Part shown: positions 50,190 through 60,776 of the stretch, in pieces
Numbering within the stretch: position 1 is the first letter of the stretch
Layout: every line of letters begins with the position of its first letter
Source of the DNA: Anoplolepis gracilipes
Lineage: Eukaryota > Arthropoda > Insecta > Hymenoptera > Formicidae
DNA length: 64,000 nt
Reading direction: 5' to 3'
NCBI RefSeq assembly: GCF_047496725.1
Contig: NC_132974.1
Coordinates: 7,306,001-7,370,000 of the forward strand
Program-made: the position numbers and the translations under genes
Notes under the pieces: model-generated
Database searches by the model: none
What the model was told of the DNA's origin: nothing
The model's input: only the letters and a program-made list of their open reading frames with translations

Positions 50190-50248
50190 AGGGTGTAACG
50201 GATGAGTAATATATATTATAATTGTGTTTATTTGATTTAGATATATAT
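50190..50248. mobile_element. Partial second copy of the fold-back element's inner arm
   Basis: CAGGGTGTAACGGATGAGTA followed by ATTATAATTGTGTTTATTTG matches the loop-plus-right-arm start at about 49987-50036. The copy is cut off at 50248, where the LTR-like element begins. Confidence 0.65.
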
Positions 50249-50542
50249 TGTTACGTGCCTGGCTTGCCGTCAACTGAGATCAACGGCAATCAATATATTG
50301 ATTAGTTAAAAAACAGATGAGCTTAGGTTACTATGTAAATAAACAGTTTTTGAGTGACAGCTTTTGAGCTAAAAAGATGTGTAATCTCTTTATGTTTTTT
50401 CTCGTTTCTTCTTTATTATTACCTTTATAAAGTTAATTGCTTTCCTAAAAAGGTTCCATCTACTTCTTGTGTGCGCACGTGAACGAATTAATGTCTCTCA
50501 ACGCGAGGACTTTTCGATATATCGCGACTCTCAGACATAACA
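50249..50542. mobile_element. Possible solo LTR, 294 bp
   Basis: Starts TGTTACGTGCC and ends GACATAACA, so the termini form the TGTTA...TAACA inverted repeat usual for Gypsy-type LTRs. ATAT occurs on both sides (50245-50248 and 50543-50546), compatible with a 4-bp target duplication though in low-complexity DNA. Internally AATAAA lies near 50338. No second LTR or internal domain is present, so a solo LTR is the simplest reading. Confidence 0.5.
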
Positions 50543-50554
50543 ATATATATACAA

Positions 50555-51164
50555 GGTGTAACAGAGCGCCCATATCAAGTGTTTTTTTTTCAAAACAATT
50601 TGTCGTTGAAAGTTGGGGGAAACATTTTTATAATAAAAGCCTCAGTAAAGAATTAAATGGTCACATTTTTGTTTCCTGGAAAAGGTGGGAAAAATGGGTA
50701 TAAACTTCATTATTTTAAATGGGAAAGGGACTTGAGGTATCATTGAATGGGACTTTTAAAAAGAAACACATTTTATAGGAAAAATTTTTTAATCCGTCCA
50801 ACTAATAAAAAAAAATACAAATAATTAATTTTCATTCACAAATGCTCGAATTCTTTCTATTGACTTCCAAACAAAACGTAAACATTGTAATTCGTGTTAC
50901 GGTGTTTATTTTTCTTGCTTAAGGAGAATATACTTTTAATTTTATTGTAGATTTGTAAACATTACATTAAATTCATTTCAAAGTAAGATTTCGCATTGTG
51001 TGTCCTTCCGATTTGAAACAATAAAGTTCATACCCATTTTTCTGATTTCCTGACTTTTCCGGCAAATGTCAACATTCGATTCTTCATTATCATAAAAATT
51101 TTTTCCCCAACTTGCTACGACAAATCGTTTAATAAAACGCCTGATACGGGCGCTCTGTTACACC
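50555..51164. mobile_element. MITE with long terminal inverted repeats, ~610 bp
   Basis: The left end GGTGTAACAGAGCGCCCATA and the right end read inward, GGTGTAACAGAGCGCCCGTA, are almost identical. Similarity continues about 160 bp inward (TTGTCGT, AAGTTGGGG, AAAATGGGTAT.AACTT). No transposase frame. The same GGTGTAAC end appears in the neighbouring element at 50193. Confidence 0.82.
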
Positions 51165-51402
51165 CCGTATGTATATATATATATTAATATTAATTAAATT
51201 GTATAGAAATTGATAATTATAATCAATACGTTTTTTAATAACAATTTTTATCCAATTGCTTACAATTAATAGGCTAATAATTTTTTTTATTAACATTTGC
51301 CGTAGAAGAATAATTGAATAGATTTGTATGTTAAATAAGAAGATATTTTAATTAAAAAATTGTGTAGTTATTATATTTATATATTATGTTCAAAGAGATT
51401 TA
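51165..51402. other. Spacer between elements
   Basis: AT-rich, no feature seen apart from a short TA run at its left edge. Confidence 0.5.
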
Positions 51403-51920
51403 CAGATGAACTCGAATTTCGTTAAAACCTATCGAAAACCTCTATAATTCGAATTTTTATTTACTCCTCAGAGAAAACTTCTATGATTTAAAGAGAAATA
51501 GCAGATTAACTCGAAGTATTTTTTGAGCGTATTAGCTACCTAAGTTTACCTCTACAATTCGAATTATTACAAGATATAGAGGTCAATGTTACGAATTGAC
51601 CTCTATATTTCGAAGTGTGATCAATAAAATCTTCATAACTCAATGAAGTAAAAAGATTTTACATCAGCATTTTTCTCTTTTTTTTTTCCTTTTTTTATTC
51701 GTTCGCTAAAACTAAGTGTGTGAACAAACGACAATAATGAGTCTCATTGTCTCACTGTTAGTACAACTTCTTGAATAACACACAGCGAAAAATTAAATTC
51801 CACAAAATCTCTTTAAGTAGAATTTTTTTTTCGCATCTCTATAACGAAAACTTGGTAACTTGAAACACTCGATAATTCGAATTATTTTCTCTTACGATTC
51901 GAGTTAGCAAAATTCGACTG
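51403..51920. mobile_element. pogo/Tigger-like (Tc1-mariner group) MITE, ~518 bp
   Basis: The left end CAGATGAACTCGAATTTCGT and the right end read inward, CAGTCGAATTTTGCTAACTC, are imperfect inverted repeats opening with CAG and flanked on both sides by TA (51401-51402 and 51921-51922). Internal CTCTATAATTCGAA-type strings repeat in both orientations. This matches the ends of pogo/Tigger non-autonomous elements. No transposase. Confidence 0.7.
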
Positions 51921-52414
51921 TACTTTGTCTGTCTTTTAATATCTATGCAGTAATCATTTTCTTCCCACATCCAATCCTAATTAAATTGCAAATTATATTT
52001 GACCTTTCTGTTCACATTTTATATTAAAATCTTAATATGTAATACTTTTATCGTTCTTGACCGAATTATCTAATCTGTTAAAAATCTTGCACTAGTATCT
52101 TGCATTGGTATTTTCAAAACTGTTTTTTTTTTAGTGCAATAGAAATGCAATTTCTCAATAATTTAAAAAAATATATTTCTTTTTTGTATATATGTTATTA
52201 GTCCATTTATAAAAATGGAAATAATAATCATAATAATTGATAAAAAAAGCAAAGTTACCATAATTTATTCTAATAATCTAATTTACCAGTTTTTTACAAT
52301 ATAAATCTGATTAAGCTTTTAATTTAATTTAGATGACGCAAAATGCCATGTCAATGTAAAAGAATAGATACCTTGATTTTGGACGTAATGATGTAGTATA
52401 TACACTGCACTCAA
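51921..52414. other. AT-rich spacer
   Basis: No feature recognised. Confidence 0.5.
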
Positions 52415-52564
52415 TTACAACTGGATAACAAATGACAAGGGGATGGCTTGATGATCGATGAATCCACCAATGTATGGATCTTGATTGCGACCGTGGAAGA
52501 GCGGCTGCACGAACACCGTTAATGCCACTATCGAACTGTAGAGAACGACTGCCAATCTCTCAAT
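52415..52564 (-). CDS. Possible orphan exon, hydrophobic 49-residue frame
   Basis: GC-rich frame in AT-rich surroundings. It reads IERLAVVLYSSIVALTVFVQ, then PLFHGRNQDPYIGGFIDHQA, then IPLSFVIQL before TAA: one likely membrane helix followed by a polar segment. It is preceded on the minus strand by an acceptor-like CTTAGCATCAG and has no ATG; a weak donor (GTTGTA) lies just before its stop. It may be one exon of a membrane protein whose other exons are unrecognised, or an exon relic. No family assigned. Confidence 0.28.
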   Translation of the reverse strand: MERLAVVLYSSIVALTVFVQPLFHGRNQDPYIGGFIDHQAIPLSFVIQL

Positions 52565-55500
52565 CTGATGCTAAGAGATTGGGCGATGCTTCGTAGATGA
52601 CGGAGTATGTGTGTAGTACGTAACGTAATTTGTGGCCCTTCCGCGCGACACTGTCACTCGCGTCGTTACTCGCAAGTAAATGGTTGTCTCGTGTTGATTT
52701 CCTTGGATTGGTTAATTCCAGTCTGTGAAACGCGACGGCAAAGAAATTCCACGCAAGAAGATCGCGCGTTATCAGTTATCGGCGACCATGATTGTGAGTG
52801 TAGTAGCCTGTAAAATAATAAAAATGAGATTTGCGCGTGTGACCTCGCGGTCATGGTGATTCGCTAATAGTTCTGATTATTATTAATAGTTTAGTCTCAG
52901 CAAATTATGTTAACATAATGCAATCTTTTAGAGTAGAATGCTTAGAAAAAGGAAAATATCACGCGACATGTTATTATGCTCCGATATTATTATGTTTTGG
53001 AATCGCTAATTGTGTAAGTTAAGCATATGTAGGAATAATATTTCTTAATAATTATACTACTTTTTTAAAGGTGTAATTTATACGATATAAGAAGAAAATT
53101 AATTGATATTTATAAAAGACCATTATATATTAAGTATTATAAAAACAATTATTAATTATTACATAGACTTAAAATTGTGACTATATTTTACGAAGGTTTA
53201 GGTACCAGGATATTAATTTGAAAGTGATTTGCATATGTTTTAATTAAAAAGTAACATGCGTAATATACGTAATATACTATACAAATATTAATACTTACAT
53301 GCAATATATAATTGCAATAATTTATAAAACATTATCATCTAATCAGTGGTTAGTGGTAAAAATGAGAAATTCCCTAATCATGTATAATTATCTTTAAATT
53401 TAATTTTGCATCTTTTTAATAATTATTCAAACAGATAATTTGTAAAAAAAAAGAAATACACTTTAATGGTAAATCTATTTTCTTATCAGTCACGTGTTAC
53501 CATTATCAATTATACTTACTAATTCAGCAATACATAGTTTTGAAATGGTATTGGACGACGATAATGATTATTTTTAACACGTTAATATGTAATGATATAA
53601 GTGCATGATCATCGAATTATAAATGTATGACGTATTATTCTTTTTTAATTTATCAGGATTGCTGACATTTATTTCGATAAACGTTTGCTTTTATATCGAG
53701 ATTGCAACAAGATGCAATAGTTGTAATATCGAAATTTATAGGATAAAAAAGAGAAAGGAATAAATTTTGTTGCGATATTACGAAGTTATTTTGCCATTTG
53801 AAGAGAAGGCCATGCGTTGAATACTGAATGAAGAATTAAATATCAATTTACAGGAACGAATTGAAATTATTGCGAAAACACAATAGAATAGTAATACATA
53901 CGTAATCATGATTGAAATTATTCTACTAGAAAAGGTGGTAAATATGAAAAATACCATTTAAAAATTATAATATGACATCACACACACATGACATTGATAG
54001 ACATTATAAAAAAGATTTTATGAAGCTAGTTAAGTTCGCTATTAATTGGGACGAGAGCCTGATAATTAATTGTTCTGGATCAACGCATTAGAAAAGTTAC
54101 AAGGCCTTATGAGTTATCTAAGAAATGTTTCGGCTTAATTTTGTTGCTTGATAATATACTTTTGACATATGATATCTATATTTCATGTCTATTTTGTCAT
54201 TCCATCACGTTTTCACTACAGCAAATGTTGCGACGTGTAGAAACAAATGCGAGAATTTTATATGCTTTGCATGCGTGATATATGATTACGATATATGAAA
54301 ACTTAATCGCACTGCACATTATTATAAATTTATCATACATTTTTATTATTATAAACCTACCATAAATTATTAACACGTCAGATTTTAATATTGTCAAAGT
54401 ATAATCGAGAGCTATAGTTGCGTGATAACGCATCTTAAATTTACGTTTAACTAAATACGCGCTTTCTCATTGTTTCATTTTAATTTTAGACAGATGGTTA
54501 AACTGGTTTTAATAGGAGATCACCTTGGCGCATAATGTTTCTTTCAAACACATGACGTGTATGTTTGCATTTATATTTCTCTGTATCTTTTTAAATTTTA
54601 TTTTATTTATCTATTTGTATTTTAAAGTAACCAAATAATTTCAATTTCTTCTTTTGTCACTACCAGCATCATTACGCCACAGTCAAACACAACGCTTTGC
54701 AAACAAATCGATGAATGTATAGTGTCCTCAAGAGGCTACGCTGAAACTAATAGCTAATACCAATTAACTAGGGGATAAGTAGAAATGACGTACTCTGCGA
54801 GATCCGTCGATCTCAAATGATTTATCGATTGTAATTATTATGTGTGTGTGTGTATAAATTAGCTATTAGATGATGATAACATACATATATATGCGTGATC
54901 GCTTTGTTGCTCACTGATTTCAAGTGGTATGTTTGCCACATTAAGTGACGCGTAGTACTTGACATTCTTTCGAATTTCGTATGTCGGCATTTGTCAAGCT
55001 GGCTCTAATTCAGTTAAGTATGTGTTTTGTGAGACGCGTGTCCTTGGTTACTATAACGAGATGATAAATGTCAGTGACGATTATCGCACGTGACAATATA
55101 TGTACTTCAGTCGATCAGCCTTATGAAATATAACTAACGGACAGACACAATTGTTCGTAATTAATCGATATTTCGAATCGTAATCTACATTTTATATGTA
55201 TCGAAAAATCGGTAAATCGCGAGTATTTATATTTCGGTTTAATATACATATGTATTGTCACGTTGGTACGTTTAATATGAAATATGAACTAAATCAGAAA
55301 TATAATCACGAACGCGCCGATTTTGTGACTGATTATTAATTATCAGGTTTTTTTTACAATTTTTCTTTCTGTCTGCAAATATCAATAATTCATAGTAAAT
55401 ATAAACTAGGTCACTGTTTTGAAAGTTGTGGCAAATACATTTGTCTCTTTTTAGATGTATATATTTACGGCATTTCTTGCACATATTGGGTAATATCGTT

Positions 55501-55782
55501 ACAACTATCGTCGATGAAAGAGAAAGTTTTATTGCTGAAGTGTGAATTATTTTTATCGACGAGCTTTGAGGACAAAATTTCAAGATAATTTGTGCCAATA
55601 TCGTGACAAGTACATTAGTATGATGTATGGCCAATTATATTTCCAATCAATGTTAATCGAATACTATATTGTTCTGTTTAGCAAAAGTTTAATGATAACT
55701 TCATTATTCGTAGGAATAGTGACATGATAAATCAACATTTTTTAGCTCAGTATAAACAAGTGAGAATTAAAAGCTTTAAATA
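52565..55782. other. CpG-rich block then AT-rich non-coding stretch
   Basis: 52580-52860 is GC/CpG-rich, with short frames on both strands but no recognisable protein; it may be a promoter. The remainder is AT-rich, with E-box sites GTCACGTG near 53491 and GCACGTGAC near 55087 and a (GT)n run at about 54841-54854. Confidence 0.45.
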
Positions 55783-56175
55783 TTAAGGGGATTTTTGCTT
55801 TTTTTTTACCGACAAAAACGCGACTTTTTTAAATTTTCACCAGTTTTTATATTATACAGAATTATAAATACTTTTACATGATTAAAATATATGTATATTA
55901 CTGTTCCATGGAACAGTCAGTTTCATGCACAAATCTCGAACGCACGAGAGAATCACGGCAATACGCACACAAGTATGACGTGTTGAGCGACGGTGCGTTA
56001 TAACCGTGATTCTCTCATTCGAGATTTGTGCATAAAACTGATTGTTCCATGGAGCATATACTTGATGCATATACTTAATCATATAAAAATGTTTATAATT
56101 CTGTATAGCCATTATAAAAATTGATGAAATTAAAAAACTCGCGTTTTTGTCGATTAAAAAGGATTATCTCCTTAA
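55783..56175. mobile_element. TTAA-flanked near-complete palindrome (fold-back MITE)
   Basis: TTAA at 55783-55786 and 56172-56175 bound a 385-bp element whose two halves are reverse complements over about 180 bp each. Matching blocks include CGACAAAAACGCGA, ATACAGAATTATAAA, GTTCCATGGAAC and ATGCACAAATCTCGA, around a spacer of about 30 bp. The TTAA flanks and GGGGAT/GGAGAT ends resemble the element at 32.6 kb. Confidence 0.83.
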
Positions 56176-56240
56176 TTGCAGATAATATTGAATACTGTAC
56201 TTTATAGTTGTTAGGAATGTTAACCGCGATTGTCTTTAAT

Positions 56241-56485
56241 TTAATATTGTAATAGTCAAAATTTATTTAATTTTCGCACCAATATATTAGCAATCTGCGA
56301 AAAAAAGACAGCCCGTTGTCACGCGGCCACTAGGAGCACAGCGAGAAGAAAAAGCCCACTGTTACACTATGCGTGCGACTAGCAACCGCGTGACAGCGGG
56401 CTGGCTTTTCTCGTCACGTGCTAGTACTCGCATGAATTGGTCGATATTTTTTAATTAATTTCTCAATAATTATTGCGAAAATCGG
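56241..56485. repeat. Imperfect inverted repeat with a GC-rich hairpin core
   Basis: AGCCCGTTGTCACGCGG (about 56309) faces CCGCGTGACAGCGGGCT (about 56386), 16 of 17 complementary. Pairing extends outward through GAGAAAAGCC/AAAAAGAC and ACCAAT-containing segments. Strikingly GC-rich against its surroundings. It may be a small fold-back element or a structured RNA. Confidence 0.65.
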
Positions 56486-56567
56486 AAAATAGTAAAAAAC
56501 TTTTCTATTCAGTTCAATGCGCTCTACCTGCTCGCGAATGTTGATTCAATCTTTACTGTACATCCTG

Positions 56568-56609
<42 letters not shown>

Positions 56610-57640
56610 ATATCTCATTAAATTAGCTTTGTTTAGAAGGATTTAAATTCATTATCCTTATTAATCTGTTCTTTGCTTATTTTATTATTTTTCGTTGATG
56701 AAATATAATAATGTCTAATCATATTATTATAACATTTTATTAGCTATAAGAAAATTTACTTTTTTCTTCGATGTATGTCATCGCAGAAAGCGAGAGATTT
56801 AAAAGAGTCGTTTAAAGAGAATTTAAAATGTTTGAGACATGGCACTTTGAGATATAGCCGTGTAAGATGTGCACAATTTCGTAGCGATATTGCGTAACAT
56901 CTTGATGTGTCAGCTGTCACAAAGTGATATACGATTTATCTAATCGGAATATTTAACATTTTAATAGCAAACAAAAATTTGCACTCAAGTTTGGTAATTG
57001 TTTACGTATGTACAGTCGAATGCAATTATATTGTTGTTTTTTTCATTATATCAAATGTGACATAAATCAACGAGATACATGTTGATTAGAGCGCTTTATT
57101 TTGATAAGGCTTTATTAGGCGGCATCATGTAGTTACGCTGAAGGTGACTTGTTAGGTATCCACTTTCTGGTGTCAACTGAAGTGGAGTCGAAGTAAAATG
57201 CAATTGCAATTACGAAAATAAGAGTTTATTTTAAGATGTGTATTCAATGGTAACGTGTATTTACGTGGTACTGTAATTTAATATTCTACCGTATTTCGAT
57301 CGTTCTTATGATCATCTTTCGTCGGTTGCATTATTTTTTGGCATTGGTTCACACGTCTGTGCTGATGAAAATACTAAAAGTTATGAATCGTACATTAACA
57401 ACTGATGTATTTAGAAAGAAAAATTTGGAAGATATAAATAAGACTAATATACAGTGAAAGAAAATATAATAAGCATAATTTTTATCAAAAATTTATGTAA
57501 AAAAAAGTTTTAAACGGTATAGACCGCAAAGTGCTCGAGATGATTTCAAGGATTTCAAATTATGAATTCTAATTAGAGCCGTTAATCCAGTAGAATAGGA
57601 AAATAACGGTGCATCATTCTTTCATTATAAAATTTAGGCG
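56486..57640. other. AT-rich non-coding stretch
   Basis: TA microsatellite at about 56573-56600. No gene recognised. Confidence 0.5.
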
Positions 57641-57950
57641 TTCTTCAGCCTGCGGAATGATATTTTCGCGGCGCCTGGCGCGCGATGGACACAGAAATAT
57701 TCCGCCGATCGCGCGCGAGAGGCGCTTGAACTTGCTGCGCTCACTAGGAGGTAATGCGGAAGAAATGACGGGGGACACGGGACGCAGAGCGAAATTTCAG
57801 GCTCCTGGATGGAATGCGGGTCAGACGGTAAACGCGGGATCGGCCTGCCGGCGAATAGAATCTGGCACGTCGAGGCACTCTCTGGCGCGCCTGGTGCGCA
57901 CTCCCGTCGAGGCGATAATGGAAAAGCTTATGCTGACTGCAGATATATGT
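57641..57950. promoter_or_regulatory. CpG island-like block
   Basis: About 300 bp of very CpG-rich DNA (GGCGCCTGGCGCGCGATGG-type sequence) that is open on both strands: 132 codons on plus and 81 on minus, both running into the CA repeat. High GC alone removes stop codons, so open frames are weak evidence. It could be a promoter or an unrecognised exon (candidate plus donor GTAAAC at about 57828). Confidence 0.4.
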
Positions 57951-57952
57951 GT

Positions 57953-57955
<3 letters not shown>

Positions 57956-57988
<33 letters not shown>
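57956..57988. repeat. (CA)n microsatellite
   Basis: About 33 bases of pure CA repeat directly after the CpG-rich block. Confidence 0.95.
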
Positions 57989-57990
<2 letters not shown>

Positions 57991-59986
57991 GTAACGTGTA
58001 TATTTAAAAAATCATGATAACGAGGTAGAATCCAGAGACAGTCAGAGAGACTCAGGAGAATTAAGTTTTATGGTATTTACTTATTCAAAAATATACGAAT
58101 TAAAAAATACAGCGATGATTATTTCATAAGAGCTATTATGAGATCTCATGAGAGATTTTACCTTTTTTTTTTTGCATATCATTTCTTTATTACGTTTTTT
58201 ATGTCAGTTTTCGAATTACTTGAATCGCTGTAAACAAGCGGCAATATTATCCAGAGTATTCAGTCCGCTATGTAAGTAACGGATTCTTGTGTCAATGACC
58301 GACGTAATCGCCGAGTACTGATAACGGGTCAAAGTGCTTATTCTCTCTTTGGGCGTGTATTCTGTGGTAATGATAGCGCCAGGCGTCACCGAGGACGTCG
58401 AAAATGTTGATGGAACAATTCGTATCGAGATTAAGAAGGCGAAAATTATTGGTTTCAGCTAGCGGCAACCGGAAAAATAACTTTTATGTATAGGTTTGTA
58501 TATAAGAAGATATTATATAAAATATCGCGAATTTACAGCTCTTCTGCGGTCGATTTCTTTAATTTAGAATCAATTCTATTATAATTAATAAAATTGATTA
58601 AACATAGGATATAATTTTCCGATTTTAAAGTAGCGATTTTTTCAAAAATCAAGCTTTAAAAGCAAACATATAAAAATGTATTATAAATAATTTATATATA
58701 TGTATATAATAACATTTAATTATTTTAATAACCTTATCAAATCTTATTTGTACGGAAGAATAATATTGGACATTTAATTATAAAGATATTTAGAGTTTAG
58801 TTTTAAAAATTATTCAATATTAATCTGGAATATATATTAATCTCAAATGTAAGTAAGAAGAAATATAATAAACAGATCGTATAATTTTCGTTTATCTTTC
58901 TCGAACAAAGTCATCAAATTACAATTTTTCACAGTATGAATGCTTCATTTATAAAGACTAAGGCGATTGTTTCGCAACGGTTCTACCGAGATATTGATAA
59001 CACAGGTAGAGTCGATATGTTTGGCCAGGCGGGGCTGCCGGGCAAGACGATTCGCACCGAGATCGAGTTATTCGTTCGAGCTGCGAGGAGGCAGCTCTCG
59101 TTATCCGATTATACGATTTATTTTACGAGTATACGCGACGAGCGGAAGTAGATCCACGGGGATGGGCGGCGGGGTCCAAGTGGATAATAGCGGTATAGAT
59201 ATAGGGTGAATACACCGGGTATGCACTAGTCAATGGACAAATATACGCATTACGTTGCAAGGTAAATATCCATTCGTCGGTCGAATTTCATTTTTTGCAA
59301 GACCGTCCGATTTCTCGGTTTCAATGCGAAACGCGAATTTATTAACGTGCATTTAAAATAAACCTCGACCAAGACCGAGTGGGGTAATGACATTTAATTA
59401 CCAGGCAGTTCTCATTTCACGCAGTGTGATATGCCGAATTATTTGATTATTAACCAATTTATCGGCGATAATCAATTTGGCACATTTCAGCGTTAAGCAA
59501 TGACGTTTGGTAAAATGATTATTCTCGTATGCAACACATCAAACGAAGGACAAAATATTATCTAACATTGCACTATACAATATTGGATAGGACTTATTAT
59601 TCAATGCGCTCGCACACAGCGAGTTAGTCAGAAGAAAACATCTCGTTGCGCCTCCTTGAATTGCCAATCCGACAATCGGCGTTTGTCTATATGATTTAGC
59701 AATTATTCAGCAAAGTGCCTGTCATTGTGATAAATAACTGACCTTCCTTGTCAGTTTTATAACTTTATTGCGAAATATCGAGGTGTCGTACGGTGTTGTG
59801 ACAATCTTTACACTTCAGCAAATGTAAAGGTGAACGTGCTTCCTGTTTTGTTTTCAAGGTTACTAATATTAAATCCCAATTAACGATTCACATTAGAATA
59901 GGCAAATTACTGTAATTACTGTGTTTATGTATGTTTTTAACGTTCTAACAAATACACGTGATATTAACATGAGTAAAAGAAACATA
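57989..59986. other. Non-coding stretch with a GC-rich patch
   Basis: A GC-rich patch at about 59000-59190 has overlapping frames in two registers with no family resemblance and a small hairpin (GAGCTGCGAGGAGGCAGCTC, about 59077). No gene called. Confidence 0.45.
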
Positions 59987-60110
59987 CAGGATATTCGGTA
60001 ATAAGTGCTTGAACAGAATGATATTCCCTGGAAATAATATTTATTTTCAAAATTTCTTCTCATATAGGCTTTTTTATAATTGTTATTATATTAAATATCA
60101 TGATAATTAT

Positions 60111-60145
60111 GTGTATGTGTGTGTGTGTGTGCGTGCGCGCGCGCA
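60111..60145. repeat. Alternating (GT)n(GC)n tract
   Basis: About 35 bases of nearly perfect purine-pyrimidine alternation, GTGTGTGT passing into GCGCGCGC, a classical Z-DNA-prone sequence. Confidence 0.9.
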
Positions 60146-60234
60146 ATCAGTCCAGATTCCATAATATTAAATGAATTTTTTCACAAGGTTGACTGAAGAG
60201 TTAGATCTTATTATCGATCTATATTCTTGATATA

Positions 60235-60630
60235 CAGAATGTCCGGTAATTCGTGAAAAACCTGCTAATGGCAGATTCTTGAGATCATTTGGAAACGATT
60301 TTTCCTCAGCGAAAATGTCGAGGCATCAATAATTTCCGAGCGAATTATAAGCGATTGCTGATTGATAGTTCGCGAAAAAGGCGCTTTTCGCCAACTAAAC
60401 TTTTTGAAGTTAAAAAATTACCAAAACTACAGTCTTCAGTTAATTTCAGATAGCATTTACTCTAATAGAATTTTAATTTAAAGCTTAATTACAAAGATAT
60501 ATAATGATAAAAATTGGAAACTCGCAAAAAACGATGACGTCTCTCCATATTTTCGCTAAGGAAAAATTGACTTCAAATAATCTTAAGAATCTGCCAATAA
60601 CAGGTTTTTCATCAATTACCGAGCACCCTA
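60235..60630. mobile_element. MITE with ~90-bp terminal inverted repeats
   Basis: The left end CAGAATGTCCGGTAATTCGT and the right end read inward, TAGGGTGCTCGGTAATTGAT, share long matching arms (GAAAAACCTG, GGCAGATTCTT, TTTTTCCT.AGCGAAAAT). TATA flanks both sides, possibly the target duplication. About 396 bp, no transposase. Confidence 0.8.
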
Positions 60631-60776
60631 TATAATACTTTGTGCAAATTTTTTTCTTAATCGATTGCAACTCAGGAATGATTTACTTATTATTCAGAAA
60701 AATGTTTTTTAATTTTTGACAAATAAATACATATGTCATTACGTGTTCCAAATTGCTCCTATTACCGAACATCCTA

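Larger units (their letters stand above)
59987..60776. mobile_element. Outer MITE-like element, interrupted by a second MITE
   Basis: The left end CAGGATATTCGGTAATAAGT and the right end read inward, TAGGATGTTCGGTAATAGGA, match over about 17 bases with looser similarity beyond. The element at 60235-60630 lies inside it. Inner arms are diverged, so the boundary call is tentative. Confidence 0.45.

Noticed and set aside
57744..57989. 81-codon minus frame
   Set aside because: Its start is encoded by the CA repeat; open only because of high GC.
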